Below, in pieces: positions 12,147 through 23,347 of a stretch of 64,000 bases of DNA. The stretch comes from Tretioscincus oriximinensis (lineage: Eukaryota; Chordata; Lepidosauria; Squamata; Gymnophthalmidae). Each line of letters starts with the position of its first letter. Position 1 is the first letter of the stretch. A program made the translations under genes and the position numbers. Below the pieces are notes generated by a model. It saw only the letters and a program-made list of their open reading frames with translations, did no database searches and was not told the DNA's origin. The stretch is from contig JAJVDF010000301.1 in the NCBI GenBank assembly GCA_022410635.1, forward strand, positions 933,740 through 997,739, read 5' to 3'.

Positions 12147-13019
12147 TAAAGTGCTGGTGCTTATAGGGTTGGCATCTGGGTGCCTGCCATAAGTTCTAGT
12201 ACAAATTCTCATACACATGCTAAAGTGCTGGCACCTATGGGGCGGGCTGCTAGGTGCTGCCATTAGTTCTCATACAAATTCTCATACACATGTTAAAGTG
12301 CTGGTGCATTTGGGGTGGGCTCATTGGTGCCTGCCATAAATTCTGATCAAATTCTTGCACATTGCTATAGTGCTGTTGCAATGTAGGGCAGGGACCTGGG
12401 TGCCTGCCATTAAGTACTTGCACAAATTCTCAAATACATGCTAAAGTGCTGTTGCAATATAAGGCATGCTCATAGGGCAGGCTCTTAAGGGCCTGCTGTA
12501 AGTCCTCANACAAATTGTCATACACATGCTACAGGCACTGGTGCAATTGAGGGCAGATGCATAGGTGCCTGCCATAAGCCCATAATAATAATAATAATAA
12601 TAACAGCAATACAAAATTCATACTTATACTAATGCATGGCACAATATAGGGAGGCATAGCAAGGGCTAGTGCAACCTAGGGCAGGCCCTTCTGTGACTGC
12701 CATAATTTCTCATACAATTCTCAGGCATATAATAAAGTACTGGTACAATATAAGGTGAACTCTTCAGCACCTGCCATAAGTTCTCATACCAATCCTCATG
12801 CACATATTTAACCGCTGGTGCAATATAGGGCAGACGTCTCAGTGCCTGCCTTAGAATGGTCGTACCTAAAATCTCATTTATTAAGGTGCCAGTGCAGTAT
12901 GAGGCAGACGTCTAGGTGCTTGCATAAATCATGCACACTGAAATCCTCAAGCACATGCTGAGGTGCTAGTGCAAGATAGTCATGTTAATTGGGATTTACT
13001 GATAATGCCTTTTATTTAA

Positions 13020-14280
13020 TAAAGAATTGACATCAGGACCTTTATGCTAGGGAGTAAAATGTAGATTCTGTGGCAATAAAATACTCTTCTTTAATACTTA
13101 TTTTGCTCATGAATATTCTCCTTGGCTTTAAGAGGCCATCCTTAGCGGATATTTATTCACGGATCACGAGACTGGGGGCATCTTTATAAATATTCCCCTA
13201 GGCAATAAAATACTCTGGATCACTCTATTTAGGATCTTACAGATATTTCCTTTGGCATTACAATANCTTAGCAGTGGAAATAACTTTTCCTCATCATGAC
13301 AACAGGAGAATGCCTTCTATAATGGNTTGCTATGGTAGTAAGTTCCAGTAGCAATGTGGGCCCGGTCGATAGGAATTACGTATNCACTCCGAGTTCTTCA
13401 CTTGGGGTAAACATATGTTCCTCTCAGACAACGTCTTGATGGAAGAAGTTTTAACAGTGGCATTACAGGCTTGGTCAATACATATATTTGGCTGGAATAC
13501 TTGACCATGATCAAGGGATTAGAAGATGTTTCGTTCGACACGAAACACTTTGCTATAGGTCAAGGGCAATAAGAATTATCTGCTGCCACATCATTATGCT
13601 GCAGTTAGGAATGGCGATTTAATTTAACATTAACATGCCTTGCTTTCTAAGCTTTTACCAGGGGCATCAAAAGACTGGTGATAGATTTACAGTATCTTTG
13701 GAATGTTATGCGGTGGTAAGTAACATAGTTTTGTGAGCATTAAAATGCTCTGCGTGGATTTGCCAATGTATCNTAATGCTTAGGATGAAAGTTAGGATTG
13801 CGGCAGCAGGCATAATCTTGCCAGGATCAAATCTTGGTCAGTAAAACAATAATTTGTATAAAGCATGGTGCCACTGGATCATAATGCTTGGGTTAGAGGG
13901 ATATTTCTTTGGCATCTCAGTGCTTCGCTATGCAGCATTTACCTTTAACTTACAAGTCAGCATCCATAGGGTATGCTATACTACTCGATCTTAATACCCA
14001 AGAATAAAACATTAGTCACCTTTGACCTAAAAGGGCCGTACAGTAGGAGTATCTTGCCATTGGACCATAAGACTGAGGATCCGAAGGTATGCCCTTTAGC
14101 ATTAACATGCTGAAATGTTAAGGTTGGGGCAACAACAACAACAANAATAATAATAATTTTAAAAATGCGGCTTAGGCATAATTCCCTGCTGGCTCGAGCA
14201 CTTGAATGCTCCGCGAAGGAAGGTCTGGGACAATAACAAATATTTGCCACTTTGTAATTTCAGGCTACTACTGTACAATG
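13020..14280 (+). repeat. ~110-bp degenerate tandem array in copy C
   Basis: Recurrent landmarks such as GGATCATAATGCTTGGG, TTTACCAGTGGCA-like and GGTCAATA blocks recur about every 108-115 bases (for example at 13775, 13883 and 13992). The same unit is much cleaner in copy F (47490-48010, exactly 115 bp). It contains a CAA/TAA microsatellite near 14130-14160. Confidence 0.7.
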
Positions 14281-15414
14281 AAGTTCCTGCACATATATGG
14301 ATGCAACTAAGCATCTTTGCTGGGCTGGACAGTCACCTGGGATCTGCCTAAAGATCTGTGCTCACTTAGGGGAGGCATACATGTGGCATTGGCAATGAAA
14401 TAGAGGAATATGGCACAAGAGGATGCTGATATAAGGAAGCCTACGTCGCAGACGTACAGGATATCTTATGCATAGACGTTCATAAAGAATAAGCAAGGCT
14501 AGCTCAGTGCATTACATTGCTACCTAGTAGTATAACATTGTACAGCTATCAGGCACAAGTGTTGCAATTTCAGAAAACTTAATCTGTAGCCAAGCTTATA
14601 GCACACACCTGTTTTAAAACAAAAACATTGCAGCTTATAACATTAGTTCATAGCTGTTGGTGGCTCATAATGAGCATGTACCGNAAAACCCTCACCTTCA
14701 ACAGGGTGCATACAGGTGGGACAATATTTACTTGAACGCCTTGCAGCCAAATATTTACCTATGACACTGGTTGGGTGCAATAAAGTGCCATATGCCATTC
14801 AGTCAAAGGGGCAGGGCATCAATAATGGCATTCCTTAGCTTTAAATTCGATGCAATAATATTGCCTGTGACAGTACAGGCCCAGTGCAGTAAGATGGTCA
14901 TTGAATCAAAAGGATAGGCCCATTNCTACCTGGGATGTTTGAATAAATCAGCGCAGCCATGTTAATAACAATTTGCTGTGGTCAGACCTGGCTTAAATTC
15001 AGAGGGTCACAATGACCTCTGCCCTCTGGTGGCGGATGCGGGGTATACTTGGCACGCTGGAAGGACAACACTACAATGGTAATTGTTTTTATTTCACTTT
15101 GGACAAGCACATGGTCAGTGTTACCACTGTCCGGGGCTCTGGTGCCTGGTTGGGTCAGGTACATTTGGTGCTCAGGCCATTGGGTGGGGCTGGCCTTTTG
15201 ACGCTTGGTCAGCTAGTTGAAAGCAACACAGGCTGAGAAGGACCGGATCTGGTCCTGTGCCCCGAATACACTGGTACAACCAAAGAGCCGGGAGCATTCA
15301 AAGTTGCTGACAAGTATCTAATTTGGGCAAGATACATTTGGAAAGGCCTGGCCCATTGTTTATGTTACGGTGTTTTATTTTGTTTTCTCTTTTCTTGGAG
15401 CTGCTATGTCGACT
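14281..15414 (+). other. Internal noncoding region of copy C
   Basis: Continues as diverged repeat-like sequence (ATAATATTGCC and AATATTTAC-type blocks) until about 14990, then an unfamiliar segment to 15414. No gag, RT or recombinase motif was found, so the coding part of the element appears deleted or replaced here. Confidence 0.4.
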
Positions 15415-15640
15415 GAAGGGGAGAGGTGCTGCTGAACCCTGACCAAGTGAATCACTCCAGGAGAAGGGTAAACGCCAAGGTAGTCCAGAGGATGACACAG
15501 GCTGATGGTGTGGCAGTAGGGCACAATGCCTTCAATACAAAGGCAACTGCCCTTTTCAGACCTGGCGGAGTTCACGTGTCAGGGCATGCATGCAGGCATT
15601 GCTGGAAAAGATCCAGGAAGCCCTNCTGGAGTGGTTTGTA
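15415..15640 (+). pseudogene. SGNH-hydrolase C-terminal remnant, copy C
   Basis: Aligns by eye with the ends of the hydrolase regions in A (31420-31655) and B (43825-44046): a GVPDP-like start, NYAR-like and ...GGMAI-H-KAF-like segments, then FRPGGVHVSG where A has FRPDGVHMSE. The catalytic-type Asp of the D-x-x-H block is Gly here. Frameshifts break the frame. It is followed directly by the family 3' UTR. Confidence 0.7.
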
Positions 15641-16369
15641 TAGGGGATGTGGTTGGCGGAGAGCTGGAAGCTCTAGTGGTGGTGGCACAGCTTGGCAAGT
15701 CAGAGGAGTCAAGAAACCTGAGGTCAGGGGTCCCCCACGACTACCTCATAGCTTGAGGGCCCTTCCTAAAAGGGTTCCGGACTTGTGTGCCTACCACGGG
15801 GACCAATAGGTTGAACGCAGGTCCGGAGTCTTTGAGGTGGGCTGTACACAGGACAGATTCTTGAATGCCCTTACAAACCTCACTGATCCTCAGGTGAGGA
15901 CCCACAAGAGGTGGGTTGGTTGGTGCTGCTGGACAGCTCGGGCACCGAGACAAAGAGAGGGCTGACCTGCCGGGTGGAGGCAGCCCGGGGACTATGTCAC
16001 AGGGGCGTGGTCCCGGAGTCTACCGGTTAGCCCGAGCTGGACAGATGCAGAGTATAGGGGGGCATGCTGAGAGGAGCAGACCCCCAGATGGGCCGGGTGG
16101 CTGAACTGTGCTGGTGATGCTAGTCAGGCCGGGTGGCTGACCAGGGTTGACTGCCAAGCTGTTGCGCCTACCACATTCCTACTCCAGCCATGGCCTTCTT
16201 TTTTCCACTTTTGGGTTATGTTTTATGCACTTGTTAATGTGTTTAATGTTAGCTTTTGGGTTGCATTATTGTTATGCGTTGGCGTTAGGGGTTTGATATT
16301 GTTAATAAGTTAATAAATATTTATTGTTAATTTGAAATTTGCCTGGTCTNCTACTCTTTCCTCTACCGC
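15641..16369 (+). other. 3' UTR and right end of copy C
   Basis: Shares ordered blocks with A, D and E: TTGAGGGCCCTTCCTAAAAG, GGGTTCCGGACTTGTGTGCC, a TTGATCCTCAGGTGAGGACC-like block, GCTGACC...GCCAAGCTG, CCACATTCCTACTCCAGCCA, then an AT-rich end with AATAAA at 16312-16317. The element ends in GC just before the AAA core, as in A, D and E. Confidence 0.75.
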
Positions 16370-17669
16370 AAATTTGATATATTTTGGTTGAAGTGTCTTA
16401 TTTGTATTGGGGTGAGGTGCCACCTGTGCAAGATCTTTCTTTTCCCTTCCTTAACACTGTTCATATTTTCCTTTTTTATATTCTTTATCATTTCATCAAT
16501 TTTGTGTAACTGTATTATCAAATCATTTTCCCACTTCCTTTTTATTTCTAATTTTATATCTATATTGTTTTTAATCAAAATTTTATAGATTTCTGTACCA
16601 ATTCTGCTTTGTTTGTTTAATATTTTTCTTATTATCAGTTCTGATTTGTTGTCATTTTTCTAATGGCCTCTTTAGCTTCTTTTCTTGGAGCTAAATTTTT
16701 CAATTATTATTATTTCTTTTTTTTTCTTAATATATCAATTGCTTCTTTCAGGTTTGGTTCGTCTGTTACATTAATGTTGGATATTAATTGCATTTTATTT
16801 ATGTTTGTGGAAAATATTTTAGATTTTTATTGTTATTAATATCACAGTTTTAAGAGGTTCCTTCCAATTCCTTTCAATGTTTCGTGGATGTTTTTTGAAA
16901 ATGATTTCTGCATTTTCTATTTGGTTGATACTTCTTATTTTTGTATGAATATTGAATTTCGAGAAAATTTATTATATGAAATGCCTAGTGGTACTTATTG
17001 AGGTCTGGGATTCCCCAGCCCCCTTCTTCTGTAGCTAGGAGCCAGCTTTTTTTAAGTCTCGGTTTTTAATTATTATTTATCCACTTAGTGATTCTATTTG
17101 TCCATTTATTTAGTTCTTTTTCTGCTGTTGGTTCTATTAGTGTTTGGAATAAATAAAAAATATTTGGAATTATAAACATTTTTGCTGCTTTTACTTTAGC
17201 CAAGTGGCTTTGAAATTTTGTCTTCCAATTCTTTAATTGTTTTTCTATTTTATTCCAAATTTTTATATAATTTGTTTTTGTTATATTGGAGTTTTTATNA
17301 ATCCAAATCCTTAAATATTTCATTTTTTTTACTCCCAGTCTCAGTCCTGTCAATCTTCTGATCTCTAACTGTTCATTTGGGGGTGTATTGTTAAACATAA
17401 TCTTAGGTTTTTTTAGATTNACCTGTAATCTTGATATTTTATAAAATCTTTCTAGTGTTTCCATCATTTCTCTTACCATTGCTTTGGGTTTGTCTGAGAT
17501 TATTAATGCGTCATCTGCAAATAAGTTTATTTTTGTCTCAGTGTTGTTAATTTTGAAACCTTTCCATCTCTGGTTTGTTCTTATCATATTGGCAAGCGTT
17601 TCGATTGCTAATATAAATAGCATTGGGGATAGGGGCAGCCCTGTTTTGTTCCATTCTTAATATGGATTT
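16370..17669 (-). pseudogene. L1-i, 5' part: ORF2 reverse transcriptase to C-terminal region
   Basis: Minus-strand continuation of the L1 at 7583-8220. Reading from 17669 downwards it begins NGTKQGCPLSPMLF (RT motif). At about 17515 it shows FADDALII, the catalytic Asp-Asp block of L1 RT, followed by KKMKYLRIW and the ...KAAKMFIIPNIFYLFQ segment. Near 16400 it reaches RWHLTPIQIRHFNQNISNL, which joins in frame to CWHGCG on the far side of YR copy C. Upstream L1 sequence (ORF1, endonuclease, RT palm start) is missing, so it was 5'-truncated at insertion. Several stops and Ns break it. Confidence 0.85.
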
Positions 17670-17681
17670 CTTGTATATTTC

Positions 17682-18310
17682 AAGAAGAAAATGCTTTCCC
17701 CTTTCTGTTCTCTTTCTGCCAGATATACTTACTTTTTGGGTTCTCTTTTGCTTAAATCTTTCCTAACTGGCCCAGTTACATTTTGGGTACTTCTTTCTCC
17801 TATTCCTTTCCTGCCAGTACAATTTAAATTCCATGTTCCTCAATTTATGTCCCTTTTTTCAGGAATACCGACCTTTCTGGCCCTCATTCTTCCTGACCCA
17901 TTCCTCCCAGCCCCACTTACCATCCACATCCTTCTAGGTATTCAGACAAGAAATTCCAACCTCATGGCCCTAACTAGATCCCATACCATTTGTAATGAGA
18001 ATTAGTAAACCTTTTGGGTTCAGACTAGTCATCATAGGATTTTAGAGTCCAAAATTCCATGGTACTACAAGGAGTCCATGTTGGTTAAAAAGCTTTGGGG
18101 TTTATAAATGTTCCTCCTATGTTTTCAGGAAGGAGATGCCAGCCCCAAGGCCCTACCANTGCCCATGATATTTCATATGAGAGAAAACTTTTTGAATCAA
18201 GAATGGTGTTGGTGGCTCTCCAGAAGCAGACACATGCCCCATGGTTTAACTCAAAGTCCAGCGATTTCAATTAGCAGTTTGGTAGCTTTGTGGGTTTAAA
18301 AAATATCCTC
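17682..18310 (+). repeat. Diverged minisatellite-like sequence
   Basis: Contains degenerate copies of the unit seen more clearly at 19260-21280: a TTTCAGGAAGGAGATGCCAG-like block, CCCCAAGGCCCTACC, and CCATGATATTTCATATGAGA-like blocks. Pyrimidine-rich spacers with CCCAGTTACATTTTGGG recur at 17775-17795 and 19187-19203, hinting at a longer-period arrangement. Confidence 0.5.
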
Positions 18311-18940
18311 CTAGGATATCTGCCCCATGGAACCACGTGTGTCCAGTGTTCCAGGCACTGCAAAGTGGAATAAATACCTGGAAACGCGCTTTGGGCGTCC
18401 AGGAATTGGGGGCGAAGGGAACGGCCAGTAGGCAGCCGGTGCGGCATCTTTTCTTCTGGGGTAAAATTGCCCCAGGAGTGCTCGCTCCGGCTGCATGAGA
18501 GCTAGGGAGTGGCGGAGCATCAGCGCTGGTATTTAAGCAGCCTCCATTTTGTAAAGTCCAAAAGAAAGCTCCCTCCAGACCTTGAAAACTCAAATTATAA
18601 AAATCTCATTGGCTCTTGGCTAGCAGAGAATGTCTGGGAATTGTATGCAGGCTCACAAAGAACACTTGGGATTGTAGTCAGGTAAGCGCAGCAATNATTT
18701 CTGGGGATTGTGATGGCATGGGAATGCCAGGCTGTAACAAGGACAGAGAGAGAACTGTGAGGAAGATTGGCGGTAAATGGGGACTTACTTTTTAAAAAAG
18801 TGATTTAAAACTAGTAGTGGGGAAGTAGACTTACCTTCATTTTTCCTTTCCTTTCCTCCCATCCCCATCCAGGTCCCCAAAGAGTATTGGGCACTGGTAG
18901 TGGCATTTGAAGTGACACTTAGGAAGTTTTCCCCTAAGTT
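18311..18940. other. GC-richer spacer inside the minisatellite field
   Basis: Higher GC than its surroundings to about 18530, with no gene motif recognised. A TATTTAA sequence at about 18531 lies in a CAGCGCTGG context, but no matching exon is seen. It resembles none of the YR leaders closely enough to assign. Confidence 0.35.
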
Positions 18941-18954
18941 GGCACAATTAGTGG

Positions 18955-19022
18955 GCTGTTTATAAGACAGAATGCTGGACTAGNAAGGCTCTGGCCTGAT
19001 TCAGCAAAGTTTATTTTATCTT
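18955..19022 (+). repeat. CR1-like LINE tail fragment
   Basis: AGACAGAATGCTGGACTAG followed by GGCTCTGGCCTGATTCAGCA is the plus-strand version of the tail seen complete at 62350-62436. Confidence 0.65.
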
Positions 19023-20644
19023 CTTATGTATTGCAATTCTCTTTCAGGCATCTCCCTCCATGTTGCCTTTCTCCAAGCCTCCAGACCTCATTCCCTCATA
19101 TCTTTCCTTCTACATGCTCCACTTACATTTCAGATCATCTCTACTTCTGTCCCCTTCTTGTATCTTCAAAGCCCCTTCTGTCCTTCCCAGTTACATTCTG
19201 GGTGGAAGATCTGGGAGGCAGCACTGGCTGTGTGTCATTTCAAATGTCAGTTGGGAACCTCTTTGGATTAATTATGATACTTTTAGGTTTTCAAACAGGA
19301 AACCCCAGTCCTACAATGATGCCACACCATTTCAAATGTAAGTTGGCATGCTCTCTGGGTTACAAATTGTACTCTTAGGATTTCAAACAGTGGACCTCAA
19401 CCCCATAGTCTATGACTGACTCCATGCCATTTCAAATGTCAATTAGCTACCCCGAGTAAAAACTACCCTCTGTGTTTCAGGAAAGAGACTCCATTCCCTT
19501 GGCCCTACCCAGAACCAAACCATTAGAAATGGTAATTAGAAAGCTTTTTGTGTTATGAATGGTCCTCCCAGATTTTCAGGCAACAGGCACCAGTTCCATG
19601 CCCCTATCTGGGTTCCATGGCATTTGCAATGGGAAGCTTTCTGCATTCAGAATGGTCCTCTCAGAGTTTCAGGCAACAGGCACCAGCTCTGTGGCCCTAT
19701 CTGGGTTCTATGACATTTGCAATAAGAAGCTTTCTGCATTCAGAATGGTCATTCCAGAGTTTCAGACAACAGGCATCAGCTCTGTGGCCCTATCTGGGTT
19801 CTATGACATTTGCAATAAGAAGCTTTCTGCATTCAGAATGGTCATTTCAGAGTTTCAGGCAACAGGCATCAGCTCTGTGGCCCTATCTGGGTTCTATNAC
19901 ATTTGCAATAAGAAGCTTTCTGCATTCTGAATGGTCATTCCAGAGTTTCAGGCAACAGGCACCGGCTCTGTGGCCCTATGCGGGTCCCATGACATTTGAA
20001 ATGGGAAATAGGAAGCTTTCATCATTTAGAATGGTTCTTTCAGGGTTTCAAGCAGGAAACACCATCCCCATGGCCCTACCCAGAGCCCATGACAATTATT
20101 AAACTTTTCTACTTCAGAATTGTTCTTGCAGAGCTTCAGGCAGAAGATTAAAGCTCTGTAGCCGTACCCAGGGCCCATGACATTTGAAATGGCAATTAGG
20201 AATTTTTTGCAGCTTAAGAGAGGTTCCCTTAGGGATTCTAGAAGGAGTTGCCCAGGCATATGGCCTTATCCAGACCCTATGACATTTGAAAAATAGCGAT
20301 TAGGAAGGTTTTTATATTTATAATATAATATTTATAATATAATATGGATCATGTAAGCCATAAAATATAATGAATAAAAGGAAGGAATTTATATTGAGAA
20401 TTGTTCCTCTATAGTTTCAGGAAGGAGATACCAACACCATGATCTTATCCAGAACCTATGATATTTGAAATGATAATTAAGACTTTTGGAATGAAAATTG
20501 TCCACCTATAGTTTCAGGAAGGAGATGCCAGTCCCATGCCCTTACTAGAATCCATGCCATTTGAAATGGCAACTAGGACACTTTTTGGATTGAAACTGTT
20601 CTTCTTAGCTTTCAGGAAGCAGGCTCTATCCCCAGGGCCTACTA
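19023..20644 (+). repeat. 93-100-bp minisatellite array
   Basis: Unit layout: TTTCAGGCAACAGGCAC-like block, CAGCTCTGTGGCCCTA, TCTGGGTTCTATGACATTTG, CAATAAGAAGC, TTTCTGCATTCAGAATGGTC. AAGCTTT landmarks at 19634, 19727 and 19820 give an exact 93-bp period (31 codons). Because the period is a multiple of three, two frames stay open through the core. Units outside 19545-20010 are diverged and of more variable length. Confidence 0.88.
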
Positions 20645-20935
20645 GAACATAAAAACCTAAGGGGAGCCGTGCTGAATCAGTCCACAGCACTTCTAGTCCA
20701 GCATTCTGTCTCACACAGTGACCCACCAATTGCACGTCAGCAGTCTCAAGCAGAGGAAGGCAAAACCTTCCATTGTTCTTGACTCCCTACAAATGGTACT
20801 TCAGGAATACTGCCTGTTGCAGTATCAAGAGATCCATCCTAGTAGCGCTTTATACCCTTGGATTCCATGAATTTAACTAACCCTGTCTTAAAGCTAACTA
20901 CTATCACTTCTTCTGGAAGGAAATTTCACAGACAT
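20645..20935 (-). repeat. CR1-like LINE tail in the minisatellite array
   Basis: AGAACATAAAAACCTAAGGG, GCCGTGCTGAATCAG, CTAGTCCAGCATTCTGTC, CCACCAATTGCAC and so on: the same repeat as at 6204-6440, with extension to a CTTCTGGAAGG-type region. It interrupts the array, whose units resume around 20936. Confidence 0.65.
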
Positions 20936-21284
20936 TTGAAATGATAATTAANGATTTGTTTTGTTTTGTTAAAATGACCCTCCTAGACTTTAAAGCAGGA
21001 GATACCAGCCCCATGTCCCAGACCCCTCCCTCCTTCCTGTTCTTTCTAGTCCACCTATCTTTCAGGTCCTGATTTTTTCCTGTCCTGTTCCTCTCAGGGG
21101 CTTGCTGGCAGTACTAGTGGTGACTAGTGTGAACCCAAAAAGTAGTAGCTGGAATTTCCATGCAATTTGAAGTTGTAATGGGTTTCAAGCAGCAGACTCC
21201 AGCCCTGTGGCCCTACCTGGAGCCCTTGCCATTCGAAATGGCAGTTAAGTTGCATTTTGGATTAAGAAGAGACTTTCTAGGGTT
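20936..21284 (+). repeat. End of the minisatellite field
   Basis: Diverged units (AAGCAGGAGATACCAGCCCC, GCAGCAGACTCCAGCCCTGT, CATTCGAAATGGCAGTTAAG) up to the start of L1 sequence. Includes a TTTTG run and a pyrimidine-rich stretch. Confidence 0.6.
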
Positions 21285-21430
21285 TCATAACATAGTTCCA
21301 AAAATGTTATATTTATTTCAAGTGTTACCAGTTAGAATATCAAATAAAGAATTAAAAATGTGGGATCTTAAACTCAGGGAGTGGATAACTGTTAAGAAAA
21401 TATTTAGATTGCAAAATCAAATTATATATG
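21285..21430 (+). mobile_element. Short L1 fragment
   Basis: Frame reads as IVPKMLYLFQVLPVRISNK, the segment following the RT core in L1 ORF2 (compare ...IIPNIFYLFQ in L1-i). It is separate from the next L1, which starts again at the endonuclease region. Confidence 0.7.
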
Positions 21431-21509
21431 CCACTGTGGTGAAAATCTGCAGTCAATGTCCTTTCTGTTCCACGGTAGCAAATGGAACTCCCCGGTACCT
21501 TAGACAACA

Positions 21510-21807
21510 GACTGTCTAATAACTATGCAACAAGCAAATTAATTATAGCAGTGGGTTTAAACATGGACAAATATAGAGCTAATTCACATAATCAACAAAG
21601 AAATAAACTTTTGATGCAAAGATGGAATTTAAATGATATATATGATCAAGAAAGATATGGTGAGGGACAGTCATAACTGGGATGGTTTCAAAATTGGACA
21701 TTTAGAATTCAAAATTAACCATTTTGCGGATGACGCGCTTATCATTTCTAGTCAATCCTGTAACATGATTAAAGATACAATCAAAATATTAGATAAATTT
21801 AAGAAAA
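21510..21807 (+). pseudogene. L1-iii, endonuclease piece joined to RT catalytic piece
   Basis: 21510-21660 reads KLIIAVGLNMD...QRWNLNDIYD, the apurinic-endonuclease region of L1 ORF2 (compare KLIIAVDLNID at 37470). After an internal deletion it continues GFKI...INHFADDALIIS, the RT catalytic block, and ...IKILDKFKK, where YR copy D interrupts it. The same L1 resumes at 22745 (ISGLQVN), 23722, 24875 and 32236. Confidence 0.82.
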
Positions 21808-22744
21808 GGGGCTCACCTGCAGCAACGTCAGCAGGCGCCCCAGTTTTCTGATTGTAGCATCCTCCAAGGATGCTCTAGGAGTCCTGCATCTCATTGCTCC
21901 TAAAAGGATCGCAGCGAGATGCCATGACTTCTGGGTGCACCNGAACGGTGCCACGCAACCATAAAAAACCTGCATGGTCACACCCTCTACCTCTTTGTTT
22001 CTGGCACGCTTTTCCCCTTCCCTCTTTTCCTTCCTTTCATCATGGCTAGTGCAGCGGTGATGCAACCTTGGGTTAGTCAAAAGCCAGGTGGCTGGTATCC
22101 CCTTGGCTACCCCAAGGGGATACACAACGGTGAGGCCCACACAACTCAGAGTCATGGATGAGGGCTACACAGGAATGTTCTTTGAACAGCCCTATACAAC
22201 CTCCTTGATCCTCAGGTGATGATGTTGATGCCTCAAGCTGCGGGCTTGAGCAGTGCTTGAGTAGCTTTTATACCTGCAAGTGGGCTTGGGCTGAGCAGAC
22301 TGCCGTGACTGGCATCACCAGGAGAGTGGGCAGCCATGGACCCTTGCCACTGGGCATGGGCAATAGATGTATGCCACAGGGCCAGAGCAGGCAGAATATG
22401 GACTGGTCTCGCTAGGAGGGCAGGAAGCCAGAGGCCCATGCTGTGGGGGCATGGTCTCTTCACCATGTCAGGCTGGGGTGGCTGACCTAAATTGTTGACC
22501 AAGATTGCTGTGCCTGCCACACTCCTACTCAAGGGATGCCATGGCCTAACATTCCCCACTTCTGGGTTCAAATTGTGTTATTCAACAATCGTAATAAGCA
22601 CTAAGTTCATTTTAAGTAGATTGTTCGAGTTGCATTATTGTTAAGGATTTTGCGCTTAGGTTTTGAACTATTGTTGAATATTAATAAATTATTTGTTACA
22701 CATTAAGAGTTATCTGTCATCACTTCGGGGTAGCNGTCAGCAGC
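21808..22744 (+). mobile_element. YR copy D: short non-autonomous derivative
   Basis: A 937-bp insertion in L1-iii. Removing it over an AAA core restores the L1 reading KFKKISGLQVN in frame. It has a GC-rich leader with ATAAAAAA at 21961 and then passes into family 3' UTR blocks (GAGTCATGGATGAGGGCTAC, CTCCTTGATCCTCAGGTGAT, GCCACACTCCTACTC). AATAAA is at 22683-22688 and the right end is GC before AAAT. No coding region remains, so it would depend on enzymes from other copies. Confidence 0.8.
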
Positions 22745-23347
22745 AAATATCCGGACTTCAAGTTAACCTCTTGAAATCAGAAATATTATTTTCAAATACA
22801 CCACCTAAAGGACAAATTAAAATTAAAAATATCACAGGATTGAAATTAAGTCTAAGAAAAATATAATATTTGGGTCTTTAAAAACCATAAAAATAGGATT
22901 AAAAATAATTCTAAATTAATACGTAAAAAATGAGAACCAAAAAAAAATTGGAAAGACAAATACCAATCAAGATTTAGCAAAATTAGAGCAAAGATTCAAA
23001 GACAATTCCATTTGCCTTCTTTATTATACTGAAGAAGGATTGGTATTGGANACTAACAGTAACAATGTTCCTAATACCAAATTTAATTTTTCTATTTCAA
23101 ACTATTGTGGAGTTAATGCCTAATAAAGATCTTAATAACGGAAAGAGAACTAGATTAAAAAGATTTTGGTTATTTTCAGGAGAAGAAGGAGGAGGCTGGG
23201 GAATTCCAGATGTTAAAAAATATCTGATGTATTTCATGTTATGAACTTAGTTGAAATACAATACTCTACAAAGAAGTGGGCAAGCATAAAAAAATAAAAA
23301 ACAATATGGAAGATAAAGAAATTTTAATTAAAAACTGGACAAGAGAT
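22745..23347 (+). pseudogene. L1-iii continued (after RT catalytic block)
   Basis: Begins ISGLQVNLLKSEI, FSNTPPKGQIKIKNITG, then a degraded stretch and EEGGGWGIPDVKKY, the segment that starts the long frame in L1-ii. Several stops. Ends at the 8-bp TSD CAAGAGAT of the next insertion. Confidence 0.8.

Larger units (their letters stand above)
9030..12990 (+). repeat. ~74-bp minisatellite array in copy C
   Basis: Units run CATAAGTTCTCATACAAATT, then CTCATACACATGCTAAAGTG, then CTGGTGCATATGGGGCAGGC, then GTGCCTGC. Successive AAAGTG landmarks at 11325, 11403, 11478, 11551, 11625, 11691 and 11764 give spacings of 66-78 bases. Early units (from about 9030) and late units (after 12500) are more diverged. 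The array is interrupted by an L1 (9390-11174) and a SINE (about 11840-12146). Confidence 0.85.
8221..16369 (+). mobile_element. YR (Ngaro-like) retrotransposon copy C, mostly noncoding
   Basis: An 8.1-kb insertion inside minus-strand L1-i. The left junction is AAAT followed by CGGCTACGGC; the right junction is ...CTCTACCGC followed by AAATTTG. Removing the element over the AAAT core restores the L1 frame across its NLCWHGC region. Inside, in order: a GC-rich leader with TATA-like box, hairpin and splice donor (8221-9000); a ~74-bp tandem array; a ~110-bp tandem array; an SGNH-hydrolase C-terminal remnant; and the 3' UTR with AATAAA at 16312-16317. Gag, RT and recombinase are absent. A younger L1 and a SINE sit in the first array. 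Confidence 0.75.

Noticed and set aside
9030..12990. Possible CRISPR-like array (74-bp period)
   Set aside because: Units are diverged along their whole length with no constant repeat/unique spacer pattern, and the context is vertebrate. It is a minisatellite.
18311..18560. Another YR leader in the minisatellite field
   Set aside because: GC-rich with a TATTTAA, but no hairpin, donor or terminal CTACTCAC block, and no similarity to the other leaders by eye on either strand.
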